Source: Acephala macrosclerotiorum
Lineage: Eukaryota > Ascomycota > Leotiomycetes > Helotiales > Mollisiaceae
Direction: 5' to 3'
DNA length: 64,000 nt
Assembly (NCBI GenBank): GCA_014904845.1
Contig: MU119271.1
Location: forward strand, 124,001-188,000
Shown here piece by piece: positions 11,490 to 23,742 of this stretch; the first letter of the stretch is position 1, and each line of letters starts with the position of its first letter. The notes below the pieces were generated by a model. The model saw only the letters and a program-made list of their open reading frames with translations, searched no databases and was not told the origin of the DNA. Both the position numbers and the translations under genes were made by a program.

Positions 11490-13422
11490 TCAAATCTCTG
11501 CAGATAAAGGGCAAGATTTTACGTACCAAGGCCCCCACTCCGGCTCATCCTTCACATGATAAAGGATCACCACCGCCAAAAAAATCGGAACCGCCATATA
11601 CGCCGCCAAGAAATCTGCATGACTGAATGGATTCAGAAATGAACGCCATCCGTTGAAAATTACCAACAGGATGCACCCAGCAAGTGCGTAGGTGGCGCGA
11701 AGCCATTGTCCGTGCGATTTGTACGGATAGTCGGATGCGTTGCGGTTAAGGAATATTCCGTCGGGGGTGGAGACTAGGACGCCTTCGTCAGGGTCGCCAT
11801 TCAGGGTGAGGCGTTTGAAGGAGAGGAATGCGGACGAGGTGCAGATGTAGACTATTAGCATGGAGCAGGTTGAGAAGATCGCTAGGCGGCCGAGGAGCTT
11901 CAAAACTGTCAGTCAATGCGAAAGGGCGTCGAGTAGAGCAACGATATACCTTCGCAGGCTCGGGCTTCACTGCAAGGAAGCCAAGAAATGCAAACATCCA
12001 ACTCAACAGAACAGCATTCACAGGTACCCCCTTTCCATTCGTCTTCTCCAACCGCATCTTAATGTTACTTCCCCACCCAGTCGCAGGCCACACATTCCGA
12101 ATACTCGCCAACGCATGCAGCAACCTACTCGAGATATACAACCCATTAATCCCCGTCGAGAACGCAGAAAAGATATAAAAAGCATTAAAGAAATGCGGCC
12201 ATCCCACCACTCCATTTCTCACACAAGCAATAATAACGGGAGAATTCTGCCCTCGACGAATCGAGCTGATTGTTTGATCTTGGAGATTTGGATCGTTGTA
12301 TGGGACATTGAGACCGACCGTGAAGACGACAAGGGTGTAGAGGATGATAACTCGTAAGGCGATTTTGCGGGTCGCGAGTTTGATGCTTTCATCTCGATCG
12401 ACATGCTTATTTTCTGCGGCTGTGACGGAGACGGTGAAGAAGCCCTGGAGGGAGAAGAAGATTGTGCTCATGGCTGACCACATTCCAACGAGCCGTCCAG
12501 TGCCGCCTGTGAAGGTGTATGTTCGGTTACCTTGGGGATCCGTGACAGTCTGGTTCGAGAAGAATCCATACGGTGACTGGTAGTATGTGAAGGATCCTGC
12601 ATCCGTATTCCCGTGCGAATTCCTTGCGTTGAGAATGATTTGCATGAGAATGATGCCTGTAATAACAACCAGCTTGATACAACCGAAGACATATTCGATC
12701 TCGCCATATGCTCGGACCGGAAGGAGATTGATCAACAGAATAGCGAACAGGCCCATGCCGACCCAGACAGCGGGATCAGTGTTGAGACCAAAGTTCCATT
12801 GAAGTGTGTCGAGAGGATAGTTGACGGATTGGAGGTAGGCAGGGTCAAACTGAAAATTGAATGTTGATGCCAATGCTGATATTTCGGTCGCAGTTAAGTT
12901 GATGTATGCGAACCTTCCTTTCATCAGCTCCATTTCCGGCTTCATCCTTAGAAAAACGTTAGGAGATTCTCTCACCAAGCCATCCACCCAACAGCGAACC
13001 CAACCCCTTCATCAAGATACCGACTACAGAAATCAATAATTGGTCCCTTGACAGGAAACACGGCGGTCATTTCTCCAAGTGAAGCATTCGCAGACCACAG
13101 CAAGCTCCCCATGATCAAGTATGCCAGGACCGCTCCACCAGGTCCAATCAAGTAGATGACTTTGCCAGACTGGAGAAAAAGCCCAATGCCGATGGTAGAG
13201 GAGAACGCTATCATGTTGACATGTCGCTCGGTCAACGATCTTCTGGATGGGCGTCAGTATTCTCCTGGGCATTCAGAAGTGGACAGATAGGATGTACCTG
13301 AGTTCAGTCGAACCTTGACTTCTACTCCTCCTCTTCTCAGAAGTGGAATTGCTTCCTTGTAGCGTCTCATCCTCATCCGCCTTCCCCGACATGCCATTTT
13401 GGAAAGAAGCCCTGTTGGCCAT
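11490..13422 (-). CDS. Amino-acid permease (APC superfamily)
   Basis: Four exons on the minus strand: 13422..13298, 13242..12976, 12913..11950 and 11897..11490 (587 residues). Introns are 55, 62 and 52 bp. A hydrophilic N-terminus leads to LTERHVNMIAFSSTIGIGLF, the family signature at the first membrane helix, then GPGGAVLAYLIMG, SLGEMTAVFPVKGP and GVGFAVGWMAWFAY. About twelve hydrophobic helices follow, as usual for plasma-membrane permeases that import amino acids by proton symport. Substrate cannot be read from sequence. The C-terminal end is uncertain: the printed end is YVKSCPLSAEI, but a 40 bp intron starting at the GTACGT near 11528 would give a RDLRDLRENSASLLLDS end. Confidence 0.88.
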
Positions 13423-14210
13423 CGGGCCTACGAGTAGGTCTTTGGAACCTAGTGCGATGATCAAGGAGAGAAAGACTCGAACGAAGCAGTCTCGAACTCA
13501 GAAGTTGCTTTGGTAGTACTGGGAGGCTAAATAGGTCGCATGTGAGCTTGCATCGAGGCACACGGAACTCGACCCCATATGACCAGCAGCTGTTAATTTC
13601 CAGCCATTGACCGGATGCCAACCATAGCATCCCAAAGTCCCCAGCCTCCCCAAAGGACAAAGAAGTGATTCGGAAACTTACCAATAACTCGAGCGTCATC
13701 TTTTGTTACTCACCAGCACACCGAACTTTTGCGCTCAGCAATGCTCAGCTCGCCGACATGTCTCACCTGCATTGCGCCACAACAGCCCTATCATCCACAA
13801 CATCACCAATCGATTTTCGAGATAACATATTCGTTTCCATGATGGCAAAACTCCGCCCCCACAACAACGGTATATTCCTAGATAATTATAGCATGTGTCT
13901 CGGTATATGCATGTGATAGATATCGAAGAAAATTTGGGGTGAAGGATGGAGCCAATGAGAACCGAGAGTATTGTGGTATCGGGAGGGCTGAGTCAGAATG
14001 TCTTGCCAAGTCTCAGCCTGTCAGCCGGGGAAAACAATTTCAGTGGCCTCGCGGCTGTTGTGTAACAAGTCGGTGAGTCCTGAAGTCCTACTGGATCTGT
14101 CCCGAGTCTCTTGAGGCGGGATGCTGCCTTAAGCTCTCGAGAATACCTCGAGTCATGTGAGAAGACATGTGCAGAAGGACGATGAATGAGATAATCTATA
14201 CGAGACCTGT
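13423..14210. other. Spacer between permease and large unknown gene
   Basis: Contains the permease 5' flank and the 3' flank of the next minus-strand gene. No coding frame or clear element seen. Confidence 0.5.
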
Positions 14211-17200
14211 TTACTCTGATTCCAACAGATGATCCAGATCGATATCCAACTCGAGAGGTTTACTTTTGCCTCCACCTTTACCCATGGTAATAAGGATACC
14301 TTTCCCTTTGTAGATCCAAAAGACATGAACTTCATCACTGCTAGGCATAGCTATCTCAACCTCGCGCTTGACAGATTTCTCTCTCTTGATGCTTCCAACT
14401 CGGGTTGGAGCACGTTCTTTTCCAAAAGGCGTCTCGATCCAGAACATCTCATTGCGATCATTGAGAAGGACCAGGTTTTGGCCCGTGGCACACAGGGCAG
14501 TGGAATGGATCCTGGATCCAACCTGCTGATTCTTGTCGCGCAAGACTCGGTTGGAGGATCGGCCACCTAGAAGAGTGAGGTATGTTGGATAGCCTTTTTC
14601 TGTGAATGATGTGAGGAAAGCGGAGTTGTCAGAGACAACAATGGATGAAAGGCCGTCGTCACCAACTAGACCCTAGATGCATGTTAGCACATATAGTTTC
14701 AAAGAAAAAGATGAGAACAAGATTGTGAGGAGTGTGGAATCAAACTTACAAATGGTGCGCTGCTCTCAACAAAGCCTCCGTCTGATGGGTTCTGGCATTC
14801 GCAGAAGTATGTTACCACCTTCTCTGGCTCGAACCGAGTCGCTGCAGCGAAGGAGAGACAATCCGTCGAGAACGTAACAAGATGGTCTTTGGGTCCACTG
14901 CGCCCACTTTGAGCAGGTAGTTTGTGATGAAAGAATGCTGCACTGATCGTGTCGAGCACTCGAACATAGTTTCCAAATTTCAGGGCTAGGTAATGATCGT
15001 TGCTTGATAGAGCCATTGCGAAAGGAACCTGTTCTATCTCCATCTCGTGTATCGGAGCTTGAGTGTAGCCTTGGAATATTCGAAGAAGAATTAACTGCTA
15101 AGAATTAGCGGCGTGAAGAAGCTTTGATAGGCTTCACAACTTACAGGGCCATTCCTGATCACCACTCCGCACTTCCGTGTGCCACCAGCTGCTAGAAGAA
15201 TATCACCAGGAGCAATTTTGCGATGTGCGATGGCAAGCATATTTTGGAGATCATAATAACATGCCCCTCTGTCATTCCACAGCAGTAAAGCCCTGCCAGA
15301 TGTGAAGAACGTCGCACAAGGAATATTCGAGGCTCCTTTGGGTCCGCGACGCGACTTGAAGGGCCACTTCCGTGAGGGAGACTGAAATATACTAGAGCTT
15401 GCATCCGATGGGATTGACTGAGGCGAAGTGGGACTAGAGAACTTTGGTCTGTGGGGTACAACCACTTCTGGGAGATCAGTGGTTTCCTCGGAGGTCGGAA
15501 ATGGGGGTGGGCTGAAGGTCCTGGACGACGGTTGAGACAAAACGTCTGAGTAATGGGAAACAGCACTAGAAGAACCAACATAAGTGGTAGCAGGAGATGA
15601 GGGCTTATCGGGACTTATCAACTCGCTCCCACGCATGTCGACATTGCTCATAGAGGATCGATGAATTCGCGTTGCGGGTTCGTAGCTGGTGGGGGAAAGA
15701 GTGCTTTCTCTTATTGTGTGGAGTGTGTTGACAATATTTGGAAGTTCATGCCGGAGAGGCTCCTGGGGCCCGTTACGACGTGGTACATTTGGGGATTCGT
15801 GCTGGCGAGATAGCGTAGCTCTGTCGGATTGGGGTGACGAGGATGCCCTCCAGGGCTCTTTACTTGTCGAGTCGGCTTTATTTCGCAACATCTTGCGTCG
15901 TTCTTTCAACTTGTCTTGAATATAAACCGAGATTCTGGAAAGTGGTTCTATCTTCCGGGCAGAAGCAGTCTCGGAATGGTACGAGCATTGGCCACATCCA
16001 GTCCTCGAATGAACATCTTTCAGGAATCTGACTCCCTTCTGCAGTGATTAGTAATGTTGCACAGAGTATGCATGGCGGGAAGCCGAACATACATGTGATG
16101 CATTTGCAGGCTGAGGTCTCATTGAAAAGTTCTCCTCCATACCGGGAAGTATAATCTTGCCTGGGACTGGATGCAGTTCGGGACAGTTTACAATATAAAT
16201 GTCATCAAGTGTGGTACTAGTCCTGCGGTCATGCCCCAAGCTCCTGGGAACTCTAGGACACCACTCATTTGTGTAGTCGACGATTTTCTGAGAGATAGCC
16301 AGGAGTTCTTTGCTGACGTCGGGCAGAACGACGTGCCGAGTTTCCAGGGTCATTTGGAATTCTTTGAGCATAGGTTCAATACCAAGATGTGATATTTTCA
16401 CCGAATGTCTGGATATGCTCTTTGAAGCTTCCATGGAAATGTATTGAACCCACTGATAAAATGAGCATTAGCAAAGTTTGAAAGGAAGGGTCGCGGGCAC
16501 AATTACCAATTCCTGTAGATATTTTGAGTGAGCACCAAGACAGAAACATTCCTGTCCAAAACATTTAGGTCGGATAGCCATGCATAGCATGGTCTGAGTT
16601 TGTTCGTACGCCCATTCTAGCTCCCCTGGTGGTGGGAATGGAGTCGAGTCTTTGAACAAATGATCCAGCATCTTCAATCGAGGCGACAAAGTTAGCAGCG
16701 CAGTGTCTCTAGCGAGGCCACTATGATTAAGGCCTTTGTAATATTTATTGTCCATGCACATTTGGACCGTCGCTGCAATCGTGGCCCAAGAGACATCATA
16801 CAGCACCAGGGCACAATAAAACCAATCTGCCGAGCTTCTCGATGTTTTGATGGCTGTCCTAGCGGCAAGTAGAAATGCATCGATATCGTCGTCTAAAGGG
16901 TACTAGGCTAATCAGTCTTTGTAGATTTCGTATTTCAGGACGAACTTACTAGTCCATAGTCAAAATCTTGTAATCGAATGATTCCACATGCAGGGCTTGA
17001 CAAGCTGTGATTGTGCTCATTGTTTGACAGCTCTGCTAACATTCTTTTACAAAAGAGATTGATCGAAAAGTGGTCGACGCCACGGAGAGTCTCGTTACTC
17101 CAAGCCTGTTTGAATTTATCGACAACGGCTTCATATTCAGCAACAGAGAGTCGCCTATTCTGAATATGAAGGGCGCGAATCCCCGAGACAAGAGCCTGGC

Positions 17201-17549
17201 CGATGAAGCTGCAGTATGCATCGTGGTCAGCTAGGCCGTCATGAGCACAGAATGCCGAGATCTTGACTCCCAGAATATGTTTAATAGTCGAGAAGAGAAT
17301 ATCAGGGCTCAGGAGTGAGATTCTCGATTCGAAACTTAGGTGTGGCGATTGCAGGTATGTTCGTTGTAAATCGAAGATTGTTCGCAACGCTACGACATGG
17401 CTGAAAGCGGTCGCACGAAACAGGGCCCGATCCGATGTATGTTCAGAAACATCCAGGAAGTACCGACCGATCAGTTCTTGGAGGATATTGTCAATGTCTG
17501 CCCGACAGTGAAGTGTTGACCAAATTGCAGCCAGATCTTGATGCGACAT
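14211..17549 (-). CDS. Large unrecognised protein, possible C-terminal beta-propeller
   Basis: Six exons on the minus strand: 17549..16950, 16902..16507, 16452..16093, 16038..15145, 15094..14750 and 14672..14211 (1,018 residues). Introns are 47-77 bp and all phase 0. The N-terminal 450 residues look globular and helical with no motif I know. Residues around 500-620 are Ser/Pro-rich and disordered. The last 400 residues alternate short beta-like stretches (CATFFTSGRALLLWND, DILLAAGGTRKCGVVIRN, PFAMALSSNDHYLALKFG, LCATGQNLVLLNDRN) in the way of WD-like propellers. The reading frame stays open upstream to a stop near 17703, and the segment HVVPWDVSTPLRLL looks coding, so an unseen first exon may extend the N-terminus. 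Function unknown. Confidence 0.7.
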
Positions 17550-18770
17550 CACGGACGGCCATCTATGATGCCGGGATGTGAGGTGCCGGATCGAAAGAAG
17601 TCGATAAGATACAACTGGGTTTCCAAGCAAGCGTAAAGGAGTGCTCACGTCCCAAGGCACCACATGCTTCGCATGTTGTTCTGTTAAACTGCCCGGCGTC
17701 CTTCATTCGAAATGGTGGTTACGCGAGCTGAGCTCCACGAGCGCCAGCCCCACTACTTTGGCGTTTGAGACATACAGCCTCCACGCCTCTCAAAATACTC
17801 AACATGACTGGTAATTCAACAAAGCTAGTTACCCTAGAGCGAGCACGAGAGGCACTAGCAACTGCAGCCTTACGGTTGCTGATCGTTAGTTCGTTTTAAC
17901 AATGCGAATCAAAGGGAAAACAAGAAGTATCTCTAAAGCTGGCTGAAATAGCAAACCGACGAATGAGCACGCCTAAAAAAAAAAGAAAGGGCGGCGACCA
18001 GAACTCGGACCTTGCTGAGTTCACCGTCGTATAACCTTACTGTATCGTATCCGCGACTTGTGCTCCCAATGCCATCGATCCCCCAATAATCCCACCTTCC
18101 ACGAAAATCTGACATGGTAGCCAACGCGCCGAAGTACAGTGACACAGGACAAGCCTCGTGATGGCTTCATGTCTGAAGTTAGGAAGAGAGGGCAAAGGAC
18201 GCCGTTGGCTCTCTGCACAAATGCCTTCCGTCTTCATACCTAGGAACTATCCTTGATATTGTACGATATCCCACCCTTCCCCATTGCAGTTCGCTTGAAC
18301 GGTTCAAGTATAGGCCGAGGCTAAGGTACGTCGTCTCTCCATAAATCAACAGTGGTGCATCACGGCCGGCAAACCGTCCGGTGAAGTCTGGAAACACCGG
18401 GAATCCCGATGCATTGCCGTGTCTCCAGAAAAGTACGAAGCCAAGTCATGAATGCCTCGGTCGCGATATCGATTATTCTGGATGTGTTGGCTGCGAGGCA
18501 GATGAGGTTGATGTGAGATGTTGTGTTGAGGTGTTCGCGACAGACGCGTTGGAGATTTCATTCTCGCGGCTCCTTTCTCAAACATCACCAAATTCCACCA
18601 GACTGATTAGGTTACACACATCGGCAAACTAAGATACGGTTCCCCGATCTCCAACTTTTGCAGGATCTCCTCCTATTTGTCAAGAGCCTCAACAGCTTGT
18701 TGTCGTCCGTCAAGATGGCTCAAAGGTGGGGAGGAGGGGAAGATATAACATCCTCCCCAAACATCACAAT
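17550..18770. other. Intergenic region between divergent genes
   Basis: Lies between the 5' ends of a minus-strand gene and a plus-strand gene. Short frames here have no recognisable content. The first 150 bp may contain coding sequence of the upstream gene (see that entry). Confidence 0.45.
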
Positions 18771-19697
18771 ATGTCCCCTCAGCCACGAAGCACAATGGGC
18801 TCAACACCCTCCAGGCCTAAAGCGACAGCTCTTCCGAAGCTCACATCCATCACCCTCTCCCCGGAAGAGCTCGAAAGCAAGACCCTAACCTCCCACCATC
18901 TGCAAGAAGCTCTCGAAGCCCTACACCGCGACGGCGTCGTTGTCCTCAACAATGCCATCTCGACGGCACATACGCTTAAGTTAAACGATCGAATGGTCCC
19001 AGAGGCGAAGACTCTGTACGCTCGAACGGAGACACATCATAACTTTGGAAAGGGGACGGGGAATATACAACAAGATGCTATCGTGGACAAGGACTACGTC
19101 TTCGACGATATCATTGCGAATCCCTTTGCAACGGCCATCACGGAATGCATGCTTGGACCAAATCCTCGTCTGCGGTTCCAGAGTGCCAATACGGCGTTCA
19201 AGGCGGAGAAAAGACAGCCTGTGCATGTGGACGTACACTTCGACTTCCCCAAGATGCCGTTTGGATTCTGCATCAATGTCAATCTGATTGATGTCGATCC
19301 GGAGCACGGTTCAACAGAGATGTGGTTGGGGAGCCATTTGGACACGAGTTGGCGAGCAGAAGTCGAGAAGAGTGGGAGTGTTATACCTACGGCAATATTG
19401 GAGAAGAGAAGGAAGATCAATCCGCCTGTCCAGCCAGTGCTCCCGAAAGGAAGCTTGATTGTTAGAGACCTGAGACTATGGCATGCTGGGATGCCTAACA
19501 AGACGGATGATGTGAGGGTCATGCTTGTTACCATACATTTTCCGACTTGGTATCGCACGGAGCAGAAAGTTTTGCTGCCGGAGAGTCTGAAGGGGAAGAT
19601 TGAGTGGGGGAATTTGGTGCCTTGCGTCGACTGGGTTGCGGATGGATATGATTATCTTCAAGGACAGCACGACCATAACTTTGATCTGCTGCCCTAG
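18771..19697 (+). CDS. Phytanoyl-CoA dioxygenase (PhyH) family oxygenase
   Basis: A single exon of 308 residues. The fold is that of Fe(II)/2-oxoglutarate oxygenases. The metal triad appears as H152-V-D154 in QPVHVDVHFDFP and H238 in LRLWHAGMPN, with R249 (DDVRVML) placed to bind 2-oxoglutarate. The early segment HRDGVVVLNNAI is also typical of the family, which hydroxylates lipids or secondary metabolites. I chose the ATG at 18771; the one at 18795 (MGSTPSRP) is equally possible. No neighbouring biosynthetic gene tells the substrate. Confidence 0.85.
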   Translation: MSPQPRSTMGSTPSRPKATALPKLTSITLSPEELESKTLTSHHLQEALEALHRDGVVVLNNAISTAHTLKLNDRMVPEAKTLYARTETHHNFGKGTGNIQQDAIVDKDYVFDDIIANPFATAITECMLGPNPRLRFQSANTAFKAEKRQPVHVDVHFDFPKMPFGFCINVNLIDVDPEHGSTEMWLGSHLDTSWRAEVEKSGSVIPTAILEKRRKINPPVQPVLPKGSLIVRDLRLWHAGMPNKTDDVRVMLVTIHFPTWYRTEQKVLLPESLKGKIEWGNLVPCVDWVADGYDYLQGQHDHNFDLLP

Positions 19698-20535
19698 TTT
19701 GCAATCCAGCATATTGCAGATCTAATGTCGGCGCTATCAATGTCCCAGTTGTGCCTGGACTGTCTAGGCCTCTCCTCCCTCTGAGAGGACTACCGTTGCT
19801 CTAGATCCCATCCCAGCTTGAGAAAGTCTAGGTAAATTCTATGTTATCATTCTCTGCGAAGACCTACGTCAAAATCGGGCCTGGTGATGCTATTCGGCCA
19901 TTGTTCCTTCGGCCGGATTCCTTCGCGTCTAGATGCAAAGCTCTAGGAGCTGCTCATCTTAGAAGTACATCGTTCTACTCGAACATTCAATTCCTCTTGC
20001 CCAATAGCTACTTGTCAGCTTCCTTAGCAGATCTGCTACGGTCTACCAGTTTTTGCGTCATTTGGAAGTCCGGTTTATTGATCCTGTACCATGTTATAAT
20101 ACCAATCATAACTCAAAACATCATGAGAATAACGCTCAGCCGCATATACGAGCTGCAAACAATGAAATTTCCAAAAGCCAATGATAGTCATATTGTCACA
20201 CAATCCAATCGCAAATTTTCTGCAGGAGGGTTGACAGCCACAAGTATGGCGTGACCATCACCACAACTACCCACAACCTCGGGACATTCAGCTCTCCCAC
20301 CATCTCATGACTTGCATAGCCGCTGCATGAAGGCTATCGGTTCCGTAACTTTAATCCAAAAATAAGCTTAAGTCTCCAGACCCTTATGGCAAATATCCCG
20401 ATCTCGAGATCTCTACTAATATAAATATCGAAATCATGTCTCGGATAAACAATCGTTTCTCATCATCAAAACATACAAGTATTCAATAACCAAAACTACA
20501 TGCTATCATTCGAGCTCTTAAAAGGCTTATCCATC
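19698..20535. other. Spacer with 5' flank of the secreted-protein gene
   Basis: No coding region I can support; a 138-codon frame at 19841-20254 has no features. Confidence 0.45.
20417..20428 (+). promoter_or_regulatory. TATA-like box
   Basis: TAATATAAATAT lies about 110 bp before the ATG at 20536, and a CA-rich leader follows, as is common upstream of fungal secreted-protein genes. Confidence 0.4.
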
Positions 20536-21147
20536 ATGCTTCCAACCACAATCCTCACACTCGGTGCCATACTTGGCATCACATCCGCCCTCCCAACCAT
20601 CGACAAACGAGTCTGCGGCTCCTATGCCATCCCCCAGCACTTAGTCCAGCTTCACGAAAACGACCCTAATACACCATACGCCGACACAGGCCGGCAATCT
20701 CAAGACATGCTCCTTTACCAAGACGTGAACGGCGCAACCGGCCAAGTCGCCGACCGTATCACCGAACTCGTCGCTTTCGTAGGCCCCGTCGGCGCCTACG
20801 GCTGCTCACTCGGAATCACCTTCCCTTCGGACTACATATTCCCAACTTACAGAGGCGCTACGCCAGTAATCAATATCTACACGGTCCCAGAACCGATCCC
20901 TTCAGCTCCTACTTGGAATAATATCATGCCAACGAAGGGGAGTCTTTGGGGAACTGTTACGGTTGCGGCTGGAATGAGTACGACTATTAATTCGGAGGCG
21001 TGTCCGAGTGCTGCTCAGGGAGGGTTGGCGTTTGTGTTTGAGTACGCGGATTGGGTTACGAGCCCGGCGAGTATTGAGTGGACGAATTATGTTAATGACA
21101 TGAATGGGGCGGGGCTGAGGGGTGTGTATTTGAACTATAATTGTTAG
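20536..21147 (+). CDS. Small secreted protein, possible But2-C-like domain
   Basis: 203 residues in one exon. The ATG at 20536 starts a clean signal peptide (MLPTTILTLGAILGITSALP) followed by IDKR at residues 22-25, a Kex2 site, so the mature protein probably starts with VCGSYAIPQH. An earlier ATG at 20500 would add 12 residues before the signal. The middle has YGCSLGITFPSDY and the end FEYADWVTSPASIEWTNYV, an arrangement resembling the But2 C-terminal beta-sandwich found in many fungal secreted proteins; this match is tentative. Cysteines are few (about four in the mature part). Probably extracellular or wall associated. Confidence 0.7.
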   Translation: MLPTTILTLGAILGITSALPTIDKRVCGSYAIPQHLVQLHENDPNTPYADTGRQSQDMLLYQDVNGATGQVADRITELVAFVGPVGAYGCSLGITFPSDYIFPTYRGATPVINIYTVPEPIPSAPTWNNIMPTKGSLWGTVTVAAGMSTTINSEACPSAAQGGLAFVFEYADWVTSPASIEWTNYVNDMNGAGLRGVYLNYNC

Positions 21148-21574
21148 GTTGGAGGTCGATGCTGGAGGTGTTGGACATGTTACAAGAGGTGGAGGATTTG
21201 GGAAAGAGGGTGGTTTGAGGAGGATGGGGATAAAAGAGGGTGGCGATTTGGTTTTCAGGGTAGGAGTTTGGAGTTTGGAAAGCATTAGGTGGCATAGCGT
21301 TCTAGCATGAAATTGGAATTGAATTTTTCTTTCACAAGACTTGCTGCCCTGATTTCATACGCATCTCAAAGCCTTTAGCTCTTTCTCGATTCACACACCT
21401 CCGCAGTAAGTCGTACAATTTGCCATTGTCCTATATCAAATATTCTGGGCTCAGGACTTGGAATTCACTGTTCCAAGCGTCGCCATATATATTTGGTCTT
21501 TGAAATACTCGAGAAAGGTGCGTTTCGTATAACGTGGATCGCACTTAAGACTGAAGTACCTATCGATGATACCT
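21148..21574. other. Spacer between convergent genes
   Basis: 3' flanks of two genes facing each other; nothing else recognised. Confidence 0.5.
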
Positions 21575-21741
21575 TCATAATGCTTTTGCTGGCCTGCCAA
21601 TGGCCTCTGGCGGTGGTGCATCCGAGGATGTGTTGCTGGCGATGCTTGAATGCCTCTCTGAGCTTTTAGAAGATGAACTACTGGGGGCATGCAATTGGTA
21701 GCTTTCAAAGGCATTACTGGGGCCGCTGGAGATGAGAATGA

Positions 21742-22083
21742 TTAGTGACTTTTGTCGCTTAAAGCCTTCTCAGACCCAGTTGAAGACGATTTCCTCAACG
21801 AGTGCCGACTTTTGTCTTCAGCAGTCTTCTCGGATTCAGCTAAAGAGGATTTCCTGGATGAGTTCCGACTCTTGACACTTACAGGCCCTCCTGAACCATT
21901 TGAGGATGAGTGATCTGAAGGATCGGGATCGGTGATTCTTAAAGGTCTCTTTGCTGGGCCAGATGAAGATCTGCTACTTGAGGAGACATGCCTTGAGAAG
22001 CTTGCTGACCTCTCTGAGTGAGATGAAAAGTGACTTGAAGAGTAAGACGAACCGGGTCTACTAGGCGGTAGGGGTATCTCCAT
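21742..22083 (-). CDS. Ser-rich low-complexity repeat protein, probably frameshifted
   Basis: The ATG at 22083 begins MEIPLPPSRPGSSYSSSHFS and continues almost entirely in Ser, Arg, Lys, Glu and Asp. The end consists of imperfect repeats of the type SxxSRKSSLAESEKTAEDKS and SLRKSSSTGSEKALSDKS. The frame stops at 21742 after 113 residues, but the next frame continues in the same style for another 50 residues (SSSSSKSSERHSSIASNTSS, then DAPPPEAIGRPAKAL) to a stop at 21575. The only GT-AG pair between them is about 24 bp apart, too short for an intron, so a frameshift or sequencing error is likely. Function unknown; likely disordered. Confidence 0.5.
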   Translation of the reverse strand: MEIPLPPSRPGSSYSSSHFSSHSERSASFSRHVSSSSRSSSGPAKRPLRITDPDPSDHSSSNGSGGPVSVKSRNSSRKSSLAESEKTAEDKSRHSLRKSSSTGSEKALSDKSH

Positions 22084-23302
22084 AAGCGTTGGTGTGAAAC
22101 TTCTATTAAATGTGGAGCAGAATTTGTAAATGAATTGGCATAAGTCTTTCAAAAGAAAGAAAGCAGGACGAGAATTACTTCGATCTGATGGTTAGCGACA
22201 AGACAGTGGCTGCAGTTTGGACTTGTTGTTTGCTAGCTTAGTACTTCATGAATGATGTGTTCTTCGAATTGATTGTTGGTTTTCTTCCGGTGACGATTTG
22301 GTTGAATAAAAATAGTGTAGAGAATGGACAGCGGCGCGAAGAAGAGAAACAAAGGATGCCACATTCGGCTATCATGAAATTCCCAAAGGCCATCTTCCGG
22401 GCAGCTTTCGATGACCAAAGCATGATATCTAACAAAGGCACTTGGTAGACAGCGGTAGTAATCGAACAATTGACAAGAATGCAGGGACGGTTACTTTAAG
22501 CGCGGAAAAAGGGGCAATAGCGGGGTAAACGAGGGGCAAAATCGTCACATGTTACGTATGCAGAACATTGTTGATTACTTCACTGGGACTGTAAATGTAT
22601 TCGTGCATTCGTGTGAATAATTTCTATCTAGAACTATGATCCACTCACCGTTGCCAGAGGGACCAAAAGCCAGATGCGCCAAATCAAATTCGCAGACCTC
22701 TTAAACAAATTAAAGGGTCTAGAATTTGCACATCCCCCCATCAATGAGTCATTTCTGGGAATTGCTCGCACAGCAACAATTTTATTAGAACTCGGAAGAA
22801 ACCGATTCCGAAGGCCCTTGTTTCCTCATGAGCACTCCCCAACAAACCATTATTTATTTATTTGCGTTGCGCAAGACTCAGATGCTTCCACGTGTTCGCA
22901 TGTCGTAGAGTAGGGTACGAAGTACAGGGCCTTTTAATTGTGACGCGAGATCAGATATGTGAAAATTCTGTCGAAATTCCGAGTCGTCTGCCTAATCACC
23001 TATCTAGAATATCTCTTTTAGGTCTGCATTAGGTAATCTGGGTGGCGATGTCTGACAATTACAAGCTCTTGTACTTCGTAGTCTTGGCAACAACGCGCTT
23101 TCTTTGATTGGAAGTGAGACTTGGGGAATATCTAGTGAGGATTGAGAGCTAACTATTTGTTTCTTCTCATTATGTAACATTCGAAATACAGGAAGATCTC
23201 CGCAATTCCTTTCTGAACATATCACACACACTTATTGATACTTGTCATTTGCTGAGTCTGCAGCTCGCTGACCAGGACAATCGCCAGCTGAAGCTATTTA
23301 TC
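22084..23302. other. Intergenic, nothing recognised
   Basis: Short frames only. A short run of ATTTATTTATTTG lies near 22852. No gene, repeat family or RNA seen. Confidence 0.45.
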
Positions 23303-23682
23303 TCATGCCCTCCTCTCCTTGGAGATGGTCGTCGCTCGATCAAACATTAGCTTGTATATCGTACAGACAGCTTCAACTCTCTGTGCTGTATCAAAAATGT
23401 CGACCGGCCCGTAACGGTGAACCACTGGCGAGTCTCTAATAGAGCGTGGCAATCTTGTCTGGAGTCGGTGAAGGTACTTATCTGATACTCGGCAGGTTGA
23501 GATAGAAAGCTCCATATTATGAGCGGTGAGGAGAAACACCTGGAAGGCCGATTAGTACGATGAGAAATGTGAGGGGATTCTGACCTGACTTCATAATAAT
23601 TCGAAACAACCTCAGACTTCATTGCGTTAGCTCTCCCAAGCAAGTGGGTGACCTCTTGCGCGAATTTCTCCTCTTTCGTCAT
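23303..23682 (-). CDS. Small unrecognised protein (109 residues)
   Basis: Two exons on the minus strand, 23682..23590 and 23539..23303, joined over a 50 bp intron with a CTAAT branch point and a CCAG acceptor. The donor is the less usual GTCAGG. The joined product reads coherently: MTKEEKFAQEVTHLLGRANA, then VSNYYEVFLLTAHNMELSIS and PVVHRYGPVDIFD. Mostly helical with no signal peptide. It follows the next gene on the same strand by about 60 bp. No family recognised. Confidence 0.5.
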
Positions 23683-23742
23683 TTTCAGTTTCAATCGTTT
23701 GTTTTATACGATGCCATGAGTTGGTTATTGTGCTCAAGGAAG

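Noticed and set aside
11490..11530. Extra 40 bp intron at the end of the permease gene
   Set aside because: It would give a more natural-looking C-terminus, but it is shorter than the other introns here and has no clear branch point; kept only as a note.
17550..17810. First exon of the large unknown protein starting MLSILRGVEAVCLKRQSS
   Set aside because: Joining it to the downstream frame would need a 34 bp intron, too short to accept.
19841..20254. 138-codon plus-strand frame with an ATG
   Set aside because: Composition looks random and no motif is seen; it lies in the spacer before the secreted-protein gene.
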